This document shows, in pieces, positions 61,053-64,000 of a stretch of DNA of 64,000 nt. Position numbers and translations under genes: made by a program. Within the stretch, counting starts at the first letter, position 1. Each line of letters begins with the position of its first letter. The notes below the pieces were generated by a model. It did not search any database. It saw only the letters and a list, made by a program, of their open reading frames with translations, and was not told the origin of the DNA. The DNA is from Caballeronia megalochromosomata (GTDB lineage: Bacteria; Pseudomonadota; Gammaproteobacteria; Burkholderiales; Burkholderiaceae), in contig LRBF01000275.1 in the NCBI GenBank assembly GCA_001580565.1, positions 1 to 64,000 of the forward strand, written 5' to 3'.

Positions 61053-61068
61053 CGCCCGTCGCGCTTTG

Positions 61069-61674
61069 TCACTCGCGCTGACCGGGACTCTGAAATCCGG
61101 GCAGGCCGATTTGTTCGGGCGATTGCGGCACGCGGCGGAATCGCGCGGTGTCGTAGCCCATCGCATCGAGGCGTGCGAGCATCGCGCGATAGATGTCGTC
61201 GCTCATCGATGGCTCGCGCGAGAAGATCCAGCCGAGCTTCTTGTTCGGGTAGCCGAGGATCGTGTAGCGATAGTCCGGATCGACGTAAAGCGTCAGTTGC
61301 GTCACGTGGACCGGCCAGAACGGTTGCACGCTCCACTCGCCACCGTTGCTGCCGGGCTTCACGGTATCCACGAAGTGATGGATCGTTTCCGCTTGCTCGA
61401 AGCCGTTCTTGCGGCCATGAAAGACGTCATCGATTCTGCCGTCGGGGCGCAACGACCACTCGACATGCGTGCCGACGAAATCGCGTTCGGCGAAGTACGG
61501 AATGTTCGCGATGACATACCAGCGCCCCATGTAGCGCGGCACATCGACGGGCACGGTCTGAAGCGGCTCGCCCGCACGCGGATTCGGATTCGGCGGACTC
61601 GAACAACTCGCCAGCGCCGCGACGACACCGGCCGCCACGAGTGCAACGACGAGCGCGCGCTGCATGTTTTTCAT
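61069..61674 (-). CDS. blc: Bacterial lipocalin Blc (outer-membrane lipoprotein)
   Basis: The 201-residue protein starts at 61674, overlapping the upstream CFA-like gene by four bases. The lipobox is LASC near residue 21-24. Lipocalin motifs YMGRWYVIANIPYFAERDF and the C-terminal YTILGYPNKKLGWIFSREPS are clear. It binds fatty acids or lysophospholipids at the outer membrane. It belongs to the same operon as the two upstream lipid genes. Confidence 0.93.
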   Translation of the reverse strand: MKNMQRALVVALVAAGVVAALASCSSPPNPNPRAGEPLQTVPVDVPRYMGRWYVIANIPYFAERDFVGTHVEWSLRPDGRIDDVFHGRKNGFEQAETIHHFVDTVKPGSNGGEWSVQPFWPVHVTQLTLYVDPDYRYTILGYPNKKLGWIFSREPSMSDDIYRAMLARLDAMGYDTARFRRVPQSPEQIGLPGFQSPGQRE

Positions 61675-62783
61675 GAGATCACCTTCATCGGACGCTTCTC
61701 GAACAGAAAATGCGCGACGCCCCATTCGCGGCCGCGCGCGTAGCCAAAGAGTTCGGCGACGGCCATGTAAAACATGCGCCAGCGCTGAAACCAGATCGTG
61801 GCGGCGTCGCCGTAGACGTCGCGGAACATCGGCATGACGCGATCGCGCGCGGCATCGAGCGCGGCGAGCCATTGATTCGCGGTGTGCGCATAGTGCGTGC
61901 CGTTCATCCACCACTGGCGCGTCGCGCGCAGATCGTCCTGAAAATGAAGCAGCAGCGACGCCGACGGCATCGTGCCGCCGGTGAAGAAATAGCGCGACAT
62001 CCAGTCGCCGCCATCGTGCGAGGTGAAGTGATACGCGACCTTCTTGTGCGCGAAGAGGTGGACAAAAAGTCGTCCGTCGTCAGCGAGCCAGCGCGCGATT
62101 TTCGCGAGCAGCAGACCGTAGTGCTTCATGTGCTCGAACATTTCGATCGAGACGATGCGGTCGAAGGGCGCTTCATTGCGCGCAAATTCGAAATCGACGA
62201 TATCGCCCGTCACGACACGCAGATTGCCGAGCCCGCGCTGCCGCGCCCGCGCTTCGATGAACGCGCGTTGCCCGTGCGAATTCGACAGCGCTACGATCTG
62301 CGCGCGCGGATAGTGCTGCGCCGCCCACAGCGCGAACGAACCCCAGCCGCAGCCGAGATCCAGCATGCGCTGGCCATCGGCGAGCTGCGCGCGCTCGGCA
62401 TAGCGTTCGAGCATCGCGCGTTCGGCCTGCGCGAGGGTTTCGTCGCCGCGCGGATAGAAGCCGCACGAGTACTTCAGACGCGGACCGAGATGCGCTTCGA
62501 AGAATGCGTCCGGCAATTCATAGTGCTGCGCGTTGGCCGCTTGCGTGTCGATCGCGATCGGGCTCGCGCGCAGTTCGGCGAGCAGGCGTTCAAAGGCTTG
62601 CGTGCGCAGCGCGTCGTCGTGCGCGTGTTCGTCGACGAGACGCTGGCGAATCAGCATGCGCATGCCGGCGCGCACGAGCACATCGGGCACGAAGCCACGC
62701 TCGCACGCGCGAATGATCCGACTTTCGTCGAGTGCGGGCATGTCGGCGGGCGTGGCCGGCGTGTCGTGGGTGGCGATGGTCAT
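61671..62783 (-). CDS. Cyclopropane-fatty-acid-synthase-like methyltransferase (first copy)
   Basis: The 370-residue SAM-dependent enzyme starts at 62783 after AGGAC. It shows the SAM-binding MLDLGCGWGSFALWAA and the lipid-specific features YSCGFYPRGDETL, VSIEMFEHMKHYG and SRYFFTGGTMPS. It differs clearly from the second copy (57683-58894), so the two may act on different positions or products. Both ends overlap their neighbours by four bases, indicating tight translational coupling with the DUF1295 and blc genes. Confidence 0.9.
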   Translation of the reverse strand: MTIATHDTPATPADMPALDESRIIRACERGFVPDVLVRAGMRMLIRQRLVDEHAHDDALRTQAFERLLAELRASPIAIDTQAANAQHYELPDAFFEAHLGPRLKYSCGFYPRGDETLAQAERAMLERYAERAQLADGQRMLDLGCGWGSFALWAAQHYPRAQIVALSNSHGQRAFIEARARQRGLGNLRVVTGDIVDFEFARNEAPFDRIVSIEMFEHMKHYGLLLAKIARWLADDGRLFVHLFAHKKVAYHFTSHDGGDWMSRYFFTGGTMPSASLLLHFQDDLRATRQWWMNGTHYAHTANQWLAALDAARDRVMPMFRDVYGDAATIWFQRWRMFYMAVAELFGYARGREWGVAHFLFEKRPMKVIS

Positions 62784-63583
62784 CGGCTTGTCCTCGCTCG
62801 GTTGACGCGCGCCTTGCGTGGCCACGGAATCAGCGCGCTCGTCGTGCGCATGTAGTCGCGATAACCGTCGCGCGTGTCGGCCAGACGCGCTTCCAGAATC
62901 GGAATGCCCGATACCTTCAGCAGCAGCCATGCCATCAGCACGGGCGGTGCGAGCGTGACCCAGCCCCACGGCATCTCGATCGACAGGACGGCGTAGGCCA
63001 CCCAATGCACGCACTCGAAGAAGTAGTTCGGATGTCGCGAATAGCGCCACCAGCCCTCGCGGCACACTTTCCCACGATGCGCGGGATCGGCGACGAATCG
63101 CTTCAGTTGACGGTCGGCGGCGGCTTCGCCCGCGACGGCGATGATCCAGATCGCGACGAAGCCCGCGATGCAAAGCGGGCTCGCCGCATCGCTCGCGTAA
63201 GCGGGCACCAGAAACGCGATGGCGAGCAGCATCGAAATGACGGCCTGCAACTGGAAGAAGCCGAACATGTTGCGCGCGGCATGCGCGCCCCAGCGCTCGC
63301 GAAACGCGCGATAGCGAGGATCCTCGGGCTTGCCGTGATTGCGCCGCCACAGATGCCGCGCGAGCCTTGCGCCCCACACGGCGCCGCCCGCCGCGACGCA
63401 CGCGCGATTGACCATCGCCCCCGTCGCGCAAGCGGCGATGACGAGCGCGGCCGCGCCGAGCGAGGCGGCCCAGACCGGATCGACCATGCCGGCGTTTTCC
63501 GTGCGCAACTGCCAGAGCCACACGACGGAAAACACCAGCACGAAACCGATGACGACGATGAGAATGGTGACGACAACGGGCAT
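62780..63583 (-). CDS. DUF1295 membrane protein (steroid 5-alpha-reductase-like fold)
   Basis: The 267-residue integral membrane protein has about seven membrane helices and the conserved WRYSRHPNYFFECVHW motif (residues about 178-193) of the steroid 5-alpha-reductase/isoprenylcysteine methyltransferase superfamily. It is the first gene of the operon with CFA-like and blc genes. It likely acts on lipid double bonds using NADPH, an inference from the fold. The promoter at 63615-63643 lies just upstream. Confidence 0.88.
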   Translation of the reverse strand: MPVVVTILIVVIGFVLVFSVVWLWQLRTENAGMVDPVWAASLGAAALVIAACATGAMVNRACVAAGGAVWGARLARHLWRRNHGKPEDPRYRAFRERWGAHAARNMFGFFQLQAVISMLLAIAFLVPAYASDAASPLCIAGFVAIWIIAVAGEAAADRQLKRFVADPAHRGKVCREGWWRYSRHPNYFFECVHWVAYAVLSIEMPWGWVTLAPPVLMAWLLLKVSGIPILEARLADTRDGYRDYMRTTSALIPWPRKARVNRARTSR

Positions 63584-63614
63584 GACGGCTCCGCAAACAT
63601 GCGTTCACCCGAGC

Positions 63615-63643
63615 AATACGGATGCCGCGTGCGAGCGGATGCA
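63615..63643 (-). promoter_or_regulatory. ECF-sigma-type promoter before the DUF1295-cfa-blc operon
   Basis: Read on the minus strand, TGCATCC (63637-63643) is followed after exactly 16 bases by CGTATT (63615-63620). It lies about 30 bases before the first gene. Hexamers and spacing equal those at 61024-61052, so both operons are probably served by one ECF sigma factor. Confidence 0.72.
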
Positions 63644-63747
63644 ACGCGTTGGAGCCGAACGAAAAGTGGACATGCGACGGGAGCCGCGCGACGCCGTCAT
63701 CGACTGTTCGACGGTCGACAGCAGACGGCGTGCGAGGACTGGGAACT

Positions 63748-64000
63748 TCAGGTCGAATGCATCTGACCAGTTGCGAGCACGGCTCCGGTCGGCGCGCCGG
63801 TCGGGGATCCGCCCGGCGGCTCGTCCGATACCGCGAGCACGGCCTGCGCGCTCATCTGCGCGACGATCTCGGGCGGCAGCGCCATCGTCGCGGGCCGGTC
63901 GGCGGGGAAGACGCCGAGCGCGATCGGCTTCGCGTTCGGCGGGATGAGCCAGAGTTCCGTCGTGCGATTCGCGGGCACTGCCGCGCGCGCCGCGGGCACG
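63748..64000 (-). CDS. Anti-sigma factor (RskA-type), C-terminal part, cut by window edge
   Basis: About 84 codons are in the window and the frame is open to base 64000. The sequence ELWLIPPNAKPIALGVFPAD followed by AVLAVSDEPPGGSPTGAPTG is the conserved extracytoplasmic domain of RskA-type anti-sigma factors. A membrane helix and a zinc-type N-terminal domain should lie to the right, next to an ECF sigma gene. Its position directly upstream of the lipid cluster fits control by that sigma factor. Confidence 0.85.
   Translation of the reverse strand, partial: VPAARAAVPANRTTELWLIPPNAKPIALGVFPADRPATMALPPEIVAQMSAQAVLAVSDEPPGGSPTGAPTGAVLATGQMHST

Noticed and set aside
1..64000. tRNA, rRNA, CRISPR arrays or insertion sequences
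   Set aside because: No tRNA T-loop motifs in plausible contexts, no regularly spaced identical repeats with spacers and no transposase gene were recognised.

Overview
The window looks like part of a secondary replicon (chromosome 2 or chromid) of a Burkholderia sensu lato bacterium (Paraburkholderia/Caballeronia type). The DNA is very GC-rich with strong third-position GC bias. It holds a complete plasmid-style replication and partition locus: a tyrosine recombinase, parA, parB and a replication initiator (5.3-11.3 kb). Next to that locus lies a primary-type sigma factor, rpoD. The rest of the gene content is typical Burkholderiales accessory metabolism. No rRNA, tRNA or CRISPR array was seen.

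Layout. 1-2.4 kb: the 5' part of a large autotransporter adhesin, running off the left edge. 2.5-5.1 kb: a dienelactone-hydrolase-like fusion and the Mn transporter MntH. 5.3-13.6 kb: recombinase, parAB, an iteron-like repeat block, the rep gene and rpoD. 13.7-18.7 kb: a chemoreceptor, a glutathione transferase, an SDR and small unknown genes. 18.9-26.1 kb: the acetoin catabolism cluster acoR-acoX-acoA-acoB-acoC, with a sigma-54 promoter and a lipoate-ligase-like gene downstream. 26.2-28.8 kb: envelope genes and a DeoR-type regulator. 28.9-32.2 kb: nudK and a modABC molybdate transporter with a ModE-like box. 32.4-44.8 kb: an enoyl-CoA hydratase, a second GST, a YhcG-type nuclease, a cytochrome c/sorbosone dehydrogenase pair, lipoproteins, VapBC, a pyruvyltransferase-like protein, a LysR/MFS pair and a K+ channel. 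44.9-51.5 kb: a LacI-linked TRAP transporter and catabolic genes. 51.5-52.5 kb: a PAS-GGDEF protein. 52.5-57.7 kb: a less GC-rich accessory island. 57.7-64 kb: a membrane-lipid modification cluster ending in a cut anti-sigma factor gene.

The most interesting part is the island at 53.1-56.4 kb. Three genes point the same way: a nucleotidyltransferase-fold protein with GS-x11-DLD spacing like that of CD-NTases, a degenerate MreB-like actin whose start overlaps the first gene by four bases, and a SLATT two-membrane-helix protein of the type found as effectors in nucleotide-signalling defence systems. This gene set suggests a CBASS-like conflict system with an actin-like middle component. The island is bordered by the C-terminal scrap of a multicopper oxidase and by degenerate non-coding DNA.

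Several regulatory circuits can be read from the sequence. Two identical-layout ECF-type promoters (TGCATCC, 16 bases, CGTAT) precede the two halves of the lipid cluster, next to the anti-sigma gene. Palindromic TATCGATA-type sites precede the TRAP cluster that encodes a LacI repressor. A GG-N10-GC sigma-54 promoter lies between acoR and acoX. A perfect 9-bp-arm palindrome of ModE type precedes modABC. A paired DnaA-box element occurs twice, at 14.1 and 34.3 kb, in opposite orientation.
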